64,000 nucleotides of DNA from Symbiodinium kawagutii (Eukaryota > Sar > Dinophyceae > Suessiales > Symbiodiniaceae), in the NCBI GenBank assembly GCA_009767595.1, contig VSDK01028384.1, positions 482,329 to 546,328 of the forward strand. Reading direction: 5' to 3'. Of the stretch, positions 23,776 through 35,000 are shown piece after piece (positions within the stretch are counted from its first letter, which is position 1; the number at the start of each line of letters is the position of its first letter). A model generated the notes under the pieces. That model saw only the letters and a list, made by a program, of their open reading frames with translations, did no database searches and had not been told where the DNA came from. The position numbers and the translations under genes are program-made.

Positions 23776-23930
23776 GCCCCTTCCTGCAATCTTGTTTTGA
23801 GAAGGACAAGTCGTTCAAAGACGACGTGGACACAGCTTTGCGGGCTGCAATTCTTCCGCACTTAGTCCAGTTCAAGGAACTCCATTGCAAAGACAGCGCT
23901 GTCCTCAGCATGGAAGGACACCTTCGTTTG
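23776..23930 (+). CDS. Candidate exon, about 51 codons
   Basis: After AGCCCAG at 23775 the frame reads PFLQSCFEKDKSFKDDVDTA, then LRAAILPHLVQFKELHC and SAVLSMEGHLRL, ending at a GC donor at 23931. Helical, charged and clearly coding-like. It does not resemble PAS or kinase modules, so it suggests a further gene or domain between the PAS-like exon at 17.2 kb and the kinase. Confidence 0.5.
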
Positions 23931-23984
23931 GCATCAAAATGCAGGATTTGCATCATATGAATCATATGGATCATTAATGATCTA

Positions 23985-24480
23985 TATTTATGTTTTCCTT
24001 ATTTATATGATATTATAAGGAAATATATATATATATATACTTATATTTACAGATGTATAAATATAAATATATATATATATATTTATTTATCTATTGTCGG
24101 GATGTATTTAAATTTGAAAAATATACAATATATGTTTAATATCTTTACATTTATATTAATGTTATATATTTTTCAAATGAATATATTTGATGTTTTTTAT
24201 CAAAGGATATATTTCTTTATACCAACATATTTTATATTTCTATATATATGTAAATATGTTTTGCATCAATATATTTCTATATTTCTATATATGTAAATAT
24301 TTCTTTATATCAATATATTTCAATATTTCTATATATGTAAATATTTCTTTATATCAATGTTTTTTCTTTCTCTACATATGTAAATATATCTCTATGTTTA
24401 TATCAATATATTTTATATCTCTCTCTCTTTATATATATATTTATGTATATGTAAATTTGTTTTTGTATCTGTGATGATGA
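23985..24480. repeat. AT-rich region with TATATTTC tandem phrases
   Basis: Very AT-rich; contains (TA)n runs and repeated TTTCTATATATGTAAATAT / TTTCTTTATATCAATATAT phrases from about 24220. The frames it opens are composition artefacts. Confidence 0.85.
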
Positions 24481-24507
24481 TGATGTTCACTTTTTATCAT
24501 CTAAGAG

Positions 24508-24612
24508 CGATTGCTGCGGTTTCAATTCAAAGCTGCCCCACTCTGCATGAATGGCGATAGTCATCGAAATGGGTGGCAAGTGTTTGACCTTAGAAACGCC
24601 TCCCACGGCCAC
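24508..24612 (+). CDS. Weak candidate exon
   Basis: After CTAAGAG the frame reads LLRFQFKAAPLCMNGDSHRN, then GWQVFDLRNASHGH. It looks coding but its borders are uncertain and no family is recognised. Confidence 0.3.
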
Positions 24613-25188
24613 TGTATTGTTCTTATTCTTTGCGATGTGGGCCAGCCCTTATTGATAGCCTTGGCAAAAAGGACTGCAACACCGAGGTCAGATGGAGTTG
24701 GTCAGTCACATATCCGGGATCGCTTTGCCATGGGAGAAGGCGGTGGCACAAACCTCAGTCTCAGAGATCCAAAAACTTTTTCTTAGTTCAAGAAAATCTG
24801 CAACTTTTTCTTAGTCCAGGGGCGGAGTTCGCATGTATAGACTGAACCCGGTCATGGTGCCACCACAATGTGCTTGCTGGTTTGAGGTCCAACATTTTCC
24901 CGTGACGTTCAGGGTCCTTTTGGATTCCTTCTTGAACGAGAACCAGATTGAGCACCCTGGCCCGATGGGTTAGCATCTTTTTTTGAAAAATGAACACCTC
25001 TTCCATATCGCCCTAATATCTATTTACATAATGATTACTCTTCCTATTGATCTCTTTATAAACCCCTCCCCCCCTTTCTTTCTCATCCCCTCAGATGAAT
25101 TTAGCAAAAGTTATTTGGAGGGGCAACGATTGTTTTAAATTGACAATTACAAAATCCAATCTGCAGGAAATCCAGAATCTACTTTAGC

Positions 25189-25400
25189 ATTGCTAAATGA
25201 ATTGCCTAATTGTTAAGGATGATTAAAACCAGAAATCATCCAACATTTGGATCATGAGTTCAGTATTGCTAAATGAATTGCCTAATTGTTAAGGATTAAG
25301 GATAATTAAGACCAGAAATCATACAACATTTGGACCATGAGTTTAGTATTGCTAAATGAGTTGCTTGATGGTTCAAGATAATTCAAAAAATTGGAGACCA
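25189..25400. repeat. 76-83 bp tandem repeat, about 2.6 copies
   Basis: Units begin ATTGCTAAATGA at 25189, 25265 and 25348. The first two share TTGCCTAATTGTTAAGGAT and CCAGAAATCAT-CAACATTTGG. Unit 2 carries a small internal duplication (TTAAGGATTAAGGAT), and the third copy decays. Confidence 0.85.
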
Positions 25401-25965
25401 TCAGATGGAGATACTTTATCTAGGGGGTGGGGGGTGAAAACAAAAATTTTATTGAGAGGGTCTTAGGCTTCAAGGCTACCCCCTTTGTGAGATTGTTGTT
25501 TTTAATTTACGGATACGATTTTGAATCAGGAATTGATCAATTGAGGGCTGAGAACTTTTTCAGATTCCATTATTTCCTGAAGACAAGTCAGCTGATGCAT
25601 CATTCGGTTTTTTCCACCAAATTGGGTTACCCCAAAATGTTTGGCGTACTTATCGAGGCCTTTTTTATTCAAGAGTTGGACATTCTATTTATATGGATAT
25701 ATGTAAATATTTATGAATATATATATATATAAATATTCATATACAATAATACCCATCCTGGAGTATATAGAATATCCTCCATGTTCAATTTTTGGACCAT
25801 TTACCTAGTGGAAAAGGTCCAATTTGAGATTCTATCTACTCCAGGATTACCCAGGATTGCTATACATAGAAGTGCTTGTATGTGTATTTGGTTTCTTGCT
25901 CTAAATTATTTATATGTTTTCCTCTTGTGTTTCAAACTTTTTTCAATGTACACTTGTTGGGCGAG

Positions 25966-26032
25966 GTTGGAAAACATCAAGCTGGACTACTGCACCTTGT
26001 CCTCAGAAGCGTTGGCGCAGCAACTTCGTATG
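25966..26032 (+). CDS. Candidate exon
   Basis: After TGGGCGAG at 25965 the frame reads LENIKLDYCTLSSEALAQQL then RM, ending at a GC donor at 26033 in phase 0. That phase would join the kinase-gene exon at 27293, but the sequence itself is not diagnostic. Confidence 0.4.
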
Positions 26033-26360
26033 GCGTGATTCCATGCGCTCAGAGCGTGCAATGAAATGCACCTAAAATCAAGGCTTCAATGGAGATTTTG
26101 TTGGGCAAAGTTATGCAAGGTTTGATAGATGATGCCAGTGCAAGAATACAAAGATATACAAAGACTTGCAGCCAGACTTGCAGCCAACATGCCGCTTCCA
26201 AGGTGAAGAACATGGGTACAAGATAAAGGAGCCAGAGCTGAAGGATAAATGGCGGCTTTACCACCGGAGTCATGCGCAATTCCGCAGCTTTCCTTGCAGC
26301 TAAGTTCCAGATGCCTGGGACGTTCTGGCATGTTCTGAGATCTTTTATGAGCGTGAGGTG

Positions 26361-26402
26361 CTGTTTGGATCTGTTTGGATCTGTTTGGATCTGTTTGGAT
26401 CT
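26361..26402. repeat. 10-bp tandem repeat (GTTTGGATCT), four copies
   Basis: Four near-perfect tandem copies of CTGTTTGGAT / GTTTGGATCT followed by a variant CTCTTTGG. Confidence 0.9.
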
Positions 26403-26547
26403 CTTTGGTTGGTGTTCTTCAAAATGGTAGCTCTAAATCAATCGAACTCCTCACATCACTCCCTGAACACAACATACATCAACTGACATATAGCCCAGGC
26501 CACCGGGGGAGGCTTGTTGGACAGAGGGGCCTCGTTGGACTCAGGCA

Positions 26548-27147
26548 TCATCTCAACTGATGAAGCAATGGAGCAAGAACACCTATGAATCCTCTAAATT
26601 CCGAGAGGCAGGCTGATTGTGTGATCGAACCACTAGAATCCTCAAACTTGGGAAACTTTGTTTCAACCTTGGCAAGAGAACCACTGTTGGCGAGACTGGA
26701 AGGTACAGTATATAGTGACTGGGCGACGCAACACATGCAAAATGCAGCGCTTTCGTGCCCAACCTGGTCGCTAAAGTGACCCAAGGGCACATGCGCACAT
26801 GGAGTTTCACATCCAGTGTAATGGACCTGCCACGGGAAAAAGCACAACAAGAATGTGTCTTCAAACTGTAGCAAGTGCTTGGGCTTACCTCCTATTTGAT
26901 AATAGTGCTGGATGCTGTCAGGCAATGTTTTGACAGCAGGGCAGGTCGCAAAGCAACGAACGGTGCTAATCCAGCATCTTTGTTGAAAGACCAGGATTTG
27001 CAGCCATTTGCAGCCTGGGTGGAAAAAAGGCCACATTTCTTCATGCTGAGAACCGGACCATGCCATGGTGCAACTTGCAAAGTGGCAACGTTGCTTGAAA
27101 CAAAAGCAGCCTTCCGTTGCAACTTGCATGGTAATTCTTTTGTTTGA
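26548..27147. other. Region open on both strands, no firm gene
   Basis: A 193-codon minus-strand frame (26548-27129) overlaps a 90-codon plus-strand frame (26875-27147). The plus frame includes NPASLLKDQDLQPFAAWVEK and looks somewhat coding; the minus frame is Cys/Phe-rich and resembles the antisense shadow. Neither shows a recognised motif or matching splice signals, so no CDS is called. Confidence 0.4.
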
Positions 27148-27292
27148 TATCCTTGATATTCTTATGTTGTTTTAGCCTTTCTTTTGGCAATCAATCAATG
27201 AAAGAGACATAACTTTGCAAACTTTATGAACTAGTTTGTGATAGTTTAGTTTGAACACATTGCCATGGACCCTGTTCCTGGCTGTCTGCAAG

Positions 27293-29015
27293 CTGCTCTT
27301 GGATCAGGTGGCCCGCGTCTTGAAAGAAGCTATCGAAGATGGAAAGTCCAAAGCAGATTTGGAGGCGAAGGGATGCGAAAGAGATACAAAAAAAGGAGTT
27401 GTGAGGTGTTCGTGCACGGTTTTTGCACAGAGTTGGGTTTGTGTAGATTTTTTACGTACTTGGCGTTTACTACATGTTGCATTTGCCATCTGATTGTCAA
27501 AGGATTGACTCACTATGATGCCCGGGATGAATTTCACGGCATATTTTGCCTGTTAGGTCAAGTATGGTCAACCCGCTCCCATCCTTTCCCTCTTACCTTG
27601 TTAATCCTTCTTAATTACAATTAATTACTTGATTGATAAGGTATTTAATCACTCTTAAGGCTAGGAGATTGGGACAACTCCCTAGAAACACGACACCGCT
27701 CACCTCGCCCTGGCAGGTCATGGTGGAATCGAGGCATCAGGACCGAGCATGGCTATGCAAAGCTAGGCTACAAACTTTGGAACTTCGAAACTTCACAGCA
27801 TTTGACACCATGTGACGCAATGATTGTCGAGCATTCGGTGGGGCATGTTATGGATGTCTAGCTTCACATGGAGCTGCTCCATAATAGCACCTCTGGTCTT
27901 GATGCCCTCGGTTTTGTTTCGTTGGGGGGAGCCCATGGGAGCCCTCCCTTGGGCATCCAATAGCTGATGCCCCAACGTCCGGAGAGATAAGCCAATGACG
28001 ACAACGCCGACCAAGTCAGTGCACCGTGGTGATCTCGCAGATGTTAAGAGTCCTAGTATGTCCTGGTGTGTTTCCGGTGGAGGCTGTCATAAGCTGTCTT
28101 GTTGAAGTAGTTTGCTGTCGTGAAGAATTTGCCACTCTGGCATTGGGGAAAAAATACGGGAACCCATTCTCTGAAAAATAATGTTCAAAAGGGTTTCCAG
28201 TAGATTCTTTTCGTAGTTGGGGCGTCCCAATGGGACGACTGATGACAGTCATGCCTGCCAGAGAGAGAGAGAGAGAGAGACAGATATTCTTTTCGTTTAT
28301 TCACGGCCTTGTAGCTTGACGACTGCAAGCATGCATTTACTAAACAAGGCAATTGCAAAGTACTCACCTTCTGTGCCGCTACAAAAACATGTTCAATCGC
28401 CATTGCCGTTGCCAACACTGTAAAGGTTTTGGAGCCAAAATCTGTTTTGCTATGTTTTACTTGTCCTTGAGGAAAGCTTGCAATTTGCACAGGGTGTTGA
28501 TCTAGGCTCGATTAGTATGTAGGTGATGGATGGTCATGGTAGGATGCATCGAATCCGTAGCCGTGAAACATGCTGGCTTAAAGCTGTTGGAGGCTGCAAA
28601 GCCAGACAAATTCATCACGCATCTTGAAAGTTGATCGGGTATTGAGATGTATTGAGACTCAACTGAGATAGGGCCAAGTATCCTTGATGTCTCCTGGTTC
28701 CTTCATATTCCTTCAAGTTTTCTGCACCGATCTGCATCCTTCGCAATCAGTGAAGGACTCGGCAGTTCTTCTTCTGAGCTGTACTCCTCGCATGGGCCGC
28801 TCCTTGGCTGAAGCAATGCATTCAACATCATTCAACAACTTAGACAGAATTCTTGCTTTGATGTCAGTGTGTGTCAGTTGGATTTAAAGACGTGCTATCA
28901 TTATCATTCATTATCTATCATTGATCATTTTTGTTCCTGTGGCCCTTCTCCTGCGCAAGGTGATGACGCGATCTTGGGTGTAATTTGCATCGGCCAAGAC
29001 ATTACACAAATGAAG
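27293..29015 (+). CDS. Kinase gene: PAS C-terminal half, three exons
   Basis: Exon 27293-27371 reads LLLDQVARVLKEAIEDGKSK then ADLEAK. Exon 28718-28795 ends SAVLLLSCTPRM and exon 28960-29015 gives GDDAILGVICIGQDITQMK. The splice-joined sequence has the PAS/PAC layout: helix with V--VL--AI-G, a strand of the VLLL type, then ILGV--IGQDIT. The last motif is the signature end of PAS domains that precede a HisKA domain. Donors are GA at 27372, GC at 28796 and GA at 29016. The next exon continues directly as a coiled linker into the His box. Confidence 0.82.
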
Positions 29016-32000
29016 GAGCCTGGGTGGCTTCAACCACGGCTACCATGCGGTAAAGGCATGCAGTGCCTATGAAGTTCGCTGCCACCCTCACTGCCTTGGG
29101 CCTTGAGTTTTAAGATAAATTCCTATCATTTCGATTTATTTTCCATGTTTTGTGGGAGCTTGTTTATTTGAGCGAAAGAGATGTAAGTGTACATGGTGCA
29201 TATCTGACCGTGGACTACCAACTGGCCAAACAGAGGGGTCAGCTCAGATCTTCAGGGTGGACCAAGAGCCATTGTCCCCTTACAAGCTCATCAAGTGTGA
29301 GCACCCCTCCATTTCGCATAGCTTTGGCCATTATTGACCTGTTTGGTCGGTACTGTCGACAGACATCACTTCAGGAGTTGGATGTGAAAAGATCGAGCAT
29401 TGCTGCGACTGTGACTCACGAGCTCCGGTGGAGGACTCAAGAACATGTGCACTAATGGGTAGCATAACATTGCAGAATGATTGCATAATCATGGCACAAG
29501 AGATATTTCATGTTTTTCAATTTTGAACATTTTTCAATTCCAACTGGGTAATACTGTATGGCACGGGTGGGAGATGTTTGAGCAAAACGTTGCTAATACA
29601 CTTCAATGTTGGCAGCTTTGAAGCCTGGAAGGAAGGGAGCAAGGAAGGAAGCAAGCAAGGAAAGAATGACAGAAGGAAGCAAGGGAGGAAGGGGCAGGAA
29701 GGAAACCATACATCCTAAACCTGGAGAGCGCCAACAGCCTTCAAAACATAAACCTAACAGTGCTAGACTAGACGACGGTGGGCCTGAAAGGGAAGTAGGA
29801 GGATGAATGTTTGAAAAATGATGAGAGAGTGATATCGTATATGGATATCAAATATTCCATTCAGGAGACTTTGATGATGAGAGAGTCACGATTCGACCCC
29901 ACTTCCTGATGCAAAAATGTATTTCATACACTTAGAGCATATAAACGAAGTGCACTGACGGGTGGGGGATGTTCCAAACCCTGTAACTGTTATCAAGAAC
30001 AGAAGCCGACCTGAAAACATAATTAACCCTAAGACGATACACCTAAAACCCTAAAAGCCATACACCTAAAACTCAAAAACCTAAACCAAACACTTGAAAC
30101 CCTAAAGCTCTGACCCCAAACCTTAAAACCTTAAAGCTAACACCTTTAACTCATACACCTAAAACCCTCAAACCATAAACTTGAAATCCTAAAAGAATAA
30201 ACTCAAACCTTAAAACTATAAAGCTAAAACCCTAAATCCATAATCCTAAATCCTTTAGAAAGCATAAGTTAAAACACGACTAAAACCATAGAAACAAAAC
30301 CCTAAAACCATAGAAAAATAAAGCCGAAACCCGATGAACATACATCATAAAACCTTGAAAACACCAACCTTAGAACCCCACAGCCATAAACCTAAAAAAA
30401 CTACACCCCTAAAAACAAAAAATCCTAGAACCATAAGCCTGATAAGCCTTGAAACCTGTAACCATGAGCTCTTGACCCTAAAACAATAAACCTCAAAACA
30501 TCACACTTCAAACCTAAAACCATAATTCTTAAAACCTTCAAACCAGAACCCCTCAAATCGTCAACCCTAAAACCGTGCACCCTAAATCCCTCAAAAAGTC
30601 CGCCCCTAAACTGAAAGCATCTATCTTAAAGCCATACACCCATCAACCACATATTCTAAAACCTCAAGCCCCAAATCCGCAAACCTTCCCAAATCTTGCA
30701 AGTACCATGCGAACTGGAGGGGAAAATGTCCCGAACCCTGTAATTGTCATCAAACACGGAATCCGACGAAAAGAATCCTACACAGAGGCGAAAAGATATC
30801 CCCAACTAATTTTGCTCCCATAGACGTGGATGGACGATGATAGATGGCTCATGAGTGTTCAGGATATTTCATGATGGTCCTGAAGCATCATGATGGATGA
30901 ATTTTTGTTCTGAGGTCCCCACTTCATGGAATCATTGGCTTGAGCGAGCAGCTCATCTCCGCAGGCATTGGTTGCATATTGCAAGCTGCCAATGGTGCTG
31001 TTGGGAAGAGAGCCATGACATGCCATGACTCTTGTGAAATGTTGAAGGCGATGAGCGACAAAAAAGGCCACTGATAATGAGATGACCTCAGAGATTGGGC
31101 AACTCGAGCTTGGCGATGCGGAAGGTTGACCATCGAGTTTTGCAACGACTTGTTCATGAATTCTGCATATATGTGTTTCAACTAGATCATGTAAGATCAT
31201 GTAAGACTATAGGATCATGTAAGTGGTCATTCATGTAAGTTTTCTCGCAAATGCCGGCAATTAACCCGTATCACCGCTGCTCTACACAAACATGTTGAGG
31301 ATCTGATTCTTTGGGGCGGGGGGTTGTATGTTTTTTTCCCGTATGTTAATAATTATGTTGATTTTTTGTGTCAAGTTCCTGCGTTGACAGTCTCAGGATC
31401 AGCCATTGTGCGCGTCGCTTGCTGGACCTCGTGACGAACATCATGGACTTGCCTGCTCCTGAAGACATTGAGCCCACCGAGTGGAAACAAAAGACTAGAA
31501 CTCGAGCTAAACGCGTCTAGCATGGTCAGGTTTTTCTTTGCGTGTGTGAAGCGTCAAGATGATTCAAGATGTGTCGTACTTGATTTTGTCAAAATGTGTT
31601 CCTGTGTTAAAAGAAATGTGCTATAATTTTTACTTATAGTTGCCAGGTTCTTATCGATGACCCATGTGCTTTCAGTTCCCATTGATTTCACTTTTGCGAC
31701 TCGTGACCCACGGGCTTCCAGCCAGGTCGACGATGGTGGAGAGCAAACGCATGTTGCTTGCAAGGAGCTGGATGGGCAACTCCTAAAACCTGGTTGCGAT
31801 ACTGGTGAAGTGAACGATTGTGAAAGTGAATATCGGACTGAATGGCACATTAGGCGGTTTTAGTGTTGGGGTCTTTTCCACCGAGTTCTTTCCACACAAT
31901 ATATGTGACACGATGTGGCGCAACTTTGTCTTGCGGTTTTGGACCTAGCACCACACCTTTGTTGGTTTTTGCATTGCGCAGGGATCCTGTTCACATGGGC

Positions 32001-35000
32001 AAGTTGATTGAGGAGGCGAGGGTGAGAAAAGAAAAGAAAGGAACGGAACAATTGCCTGACCGGATTCAATTAGATTGGATTAGCAACATGTCGCAATTTT
32101 AGTGCACAATGATTCAGTTTCAGATGCCTTTCCCTCCTAATTACTGAGTGATCCCGATTCCATCTACTGGCGATGTTTCTAAGGACAATCGTTCAGTCGT
32201 GTTCAGCCAATTTGCTTCGCATGGTTTTCCCATTGCTTGGCTTCACTCACAAAACTGAATTTGGATATTGTGCACCAGGATGCCTTTCTGCATACCCTGT
32301 GCCACAGAGCCATCCTCAGGTTCTTGTGCTCGTCTCCACTGCCGTCGACAAGGTGTGACACAAGGGTAGGAGTATGGTCGATGGGAGCGCGCTCCCATTG
32401 CAAACCAGTGAATTATATGAGTAGCAAGACCTGGCAAAACAGAGTTGAAACATGAAACAACTTGGACGCGGAGTGGAATTGTTTGCCACCCTCCTACCAT
32501 TGCCAAGATGGTTTCGAGGCAAGGAGACCGATCAAAAAGGAGAATGTGCAGCTAATCAATAATGTACCCGACCAGTCCCGGCCTCAAATCGCTGCGCCCA
32601 ATTCAAACGGCAAAGTTATGTGAATTTCGATTGTTTGGGATAAACCGCGCTGAGAATGCCGATCGTTTCAGGATTGGGTATGCAATACAGCCTTGTCAAA
32701 GAAATCAACTATACAACAGTATTTCCTTTTTTCATAGTCATAGTCATTTTCTGTACAGAGGGATGTAGGGGCCACAGTCACCTCCTAACTCTGAACCAAT
32801 TGATTTGATGAGACGTGGCTTGTTGATGTGCATTTTGCGTTGCTCAGGTTGCCTATCATTGAGGTTTGGGCCACATTTGGCTGACTTCCGTGCATTTCTG
32901 TGCCGTATGTGTAGGTATAAACGCAGTAGAAAGGAGCTTAGCAGCACACGAGAGTTCCAAGGGCATCGGTGGGGTAGCCATAGACAGCAAAAGGATGCCA
33001 TTCTCGGAAGTTGGATGAGGCAAGTGTCAAAGCTGAGGCTGATGCAAATCGGTGTTTCCAGATGTTGTACAATGTGGTGACCAATGCAGACTACTCAGTC
33101 GCAGTCGTTGGCCTGTCGGAGTGGTGTGCGATGCAGTGTGTGCCACCATGGATGCAAGCAATCAAATCATATCACAAATCAAAGGTGGGCATGATCAGTT
33201 GCAACAGGCTGATTTTGTTCTTGAAGCACTGTTGCCTGTTCGGTGGTCATGTTGTGTCGTTGCTTCAGGCTTTCAAATACACCAAAGAGGGCTCAGTTGA
33301 GGTAGGGCGTAGGGTTTTTCTTTTGTCCGCTGCATGGATGCTAGTTCAATCTCTCTTTCTCTGTCTCTGCATATTTACCATTTCACTAGGATACACCCCT
33401 CCCTCAAAGGACCAGCTTTTTTCAAAGATCTTTTTTTAATGTAGTCATGTAATGACCAACTTGGATGGCATAGTGAAGCTTTCAGATTAAGACTCAGAAA
33501 TTCTCCAAACATGACCCCAGGGCATGTTCCAGGGTTTCCTCAACCTCAATAATTTCGCAAATGCTTTCGAAGAATTCCGATGGTTCACGTTGGCCGTGGC
33601 TCTTTGTGCTATGTCAGAACTGCAACAAGTCAGATTTGCACCAATTACGTGGTGCACAAGATGGCAGCTGTGATTAGCTGTGCAGCCTTTGCCAACGCTT
33701 TCGTTTTTGAGTCGGCACGAGGGAAAGCTGCCAGGTCAGTGCTTCAGCTGATGATGAGAAGAAATTCCTCACTGTTTGTGTCCGTGACACCGGATCCTTG
33801 TCAACAGATCCCTGGAGTCCCTGCGTTCTCGAGAATACATTCTATGAACGATGAAGGACGATGAAGGACGATGAAGGTCTAAATATTTGTCAGTCTGAAG
33901 GTATCAGCTTGCTTGTGAAAAGACAGCGGGAGTTTTTGCAAACATTTGTTTCGTGCTGCATATCACCGCATGCATTCGTCTCCTGAATGCTGTTCTTGCA
34001 TGTTCTTTCTTGCCGCATGCGGCATTGCATTCAACATGCTTCAGAGTTGCTTCAAGAAATTCTGTTCAATACATGTAGAGATGCCAACAAACTGCATAAT
34101 TTTGCATACTTAACAGGCCTACACCTACATATATACATTCACATAAGGTACACAACCACGCCTACATACACACAAACGTACATGTACACATACACATGTT
34201 TCATATTATGCAGGCCATGCAGATATGAACACATATGAACACGTTTCAGATCACTACATTACATACATTATATATAATTAATAATATATGTAGATGCAGT
34301 ATTTTACGAATGTAACGCACGTGAATCCATCAGAGTCTGGAACAGAAATAAGACGGAAAGTGATATGCAACACGCAACAATTAAGCTGCTGATACATGAC
34401 GCTCACACAATTCGAACGTTCTTAAAATAGCACGAATCAGGAATTCATGAATGCACACAAGCGAAAGCATCCAAAGAGACTCAAAATGCAGCCATACAGT
34501 GACGAAGCATACGCAGGTACGGTATGGACGGTGCGGGCGTTCGTGCAATATGCACCCGTAGACACATGAGTGGTTGTGCGTGTGATGTGCAAATACCTTT
34601 GCATGTCCCGATGGGGATGAATACATGTAATTAGTGACTAATTGGTGATTGCACAGAAATTGGTCCGTTTCCTTTACAGATTTGTGCAAGGAAAGAGGTG
34701 TGTACTGTTTTTTCTCATTTTTCCTTACAGTATATATTTCTTTTTTGGCATTCGGACCATTCACAACGTAGCCATGAGATGCTTTTGCTCAGGAATTGGC
34801 ATCTCACCTGCTTCTTGTGAGCGCATTTTTCTCCCTTTCGAGCAGGAGGCAGGGGAAAGGTTATAAATTATAAGTTTGTTTTGCTTTCGGTCCCTGAAAG
34901 CTGTGAAATCTTTGTGCTGTACAAGTGCCAGCTTGGCTACGCGTAGTGGCTTATCATGACGTTTGAATGCAGTGCGTGTGCATGTGTCGTCGTCATTGGG

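Noticed and set aside
26548..27129. 193-codon minus-strand frame
   Set aside because: Overlaps a better plus-strand frame, has no recognisable motif, and would be the only minus-strand gene in the window.
28556..28566. CCGTAGCC phrases (also near 58668) as relict spliced-leader copies
   Set aside because: They match only the first 8 bases of the dinoflagellate spliced leader. The rest (ATTTTGGCTCAAG) is absent.
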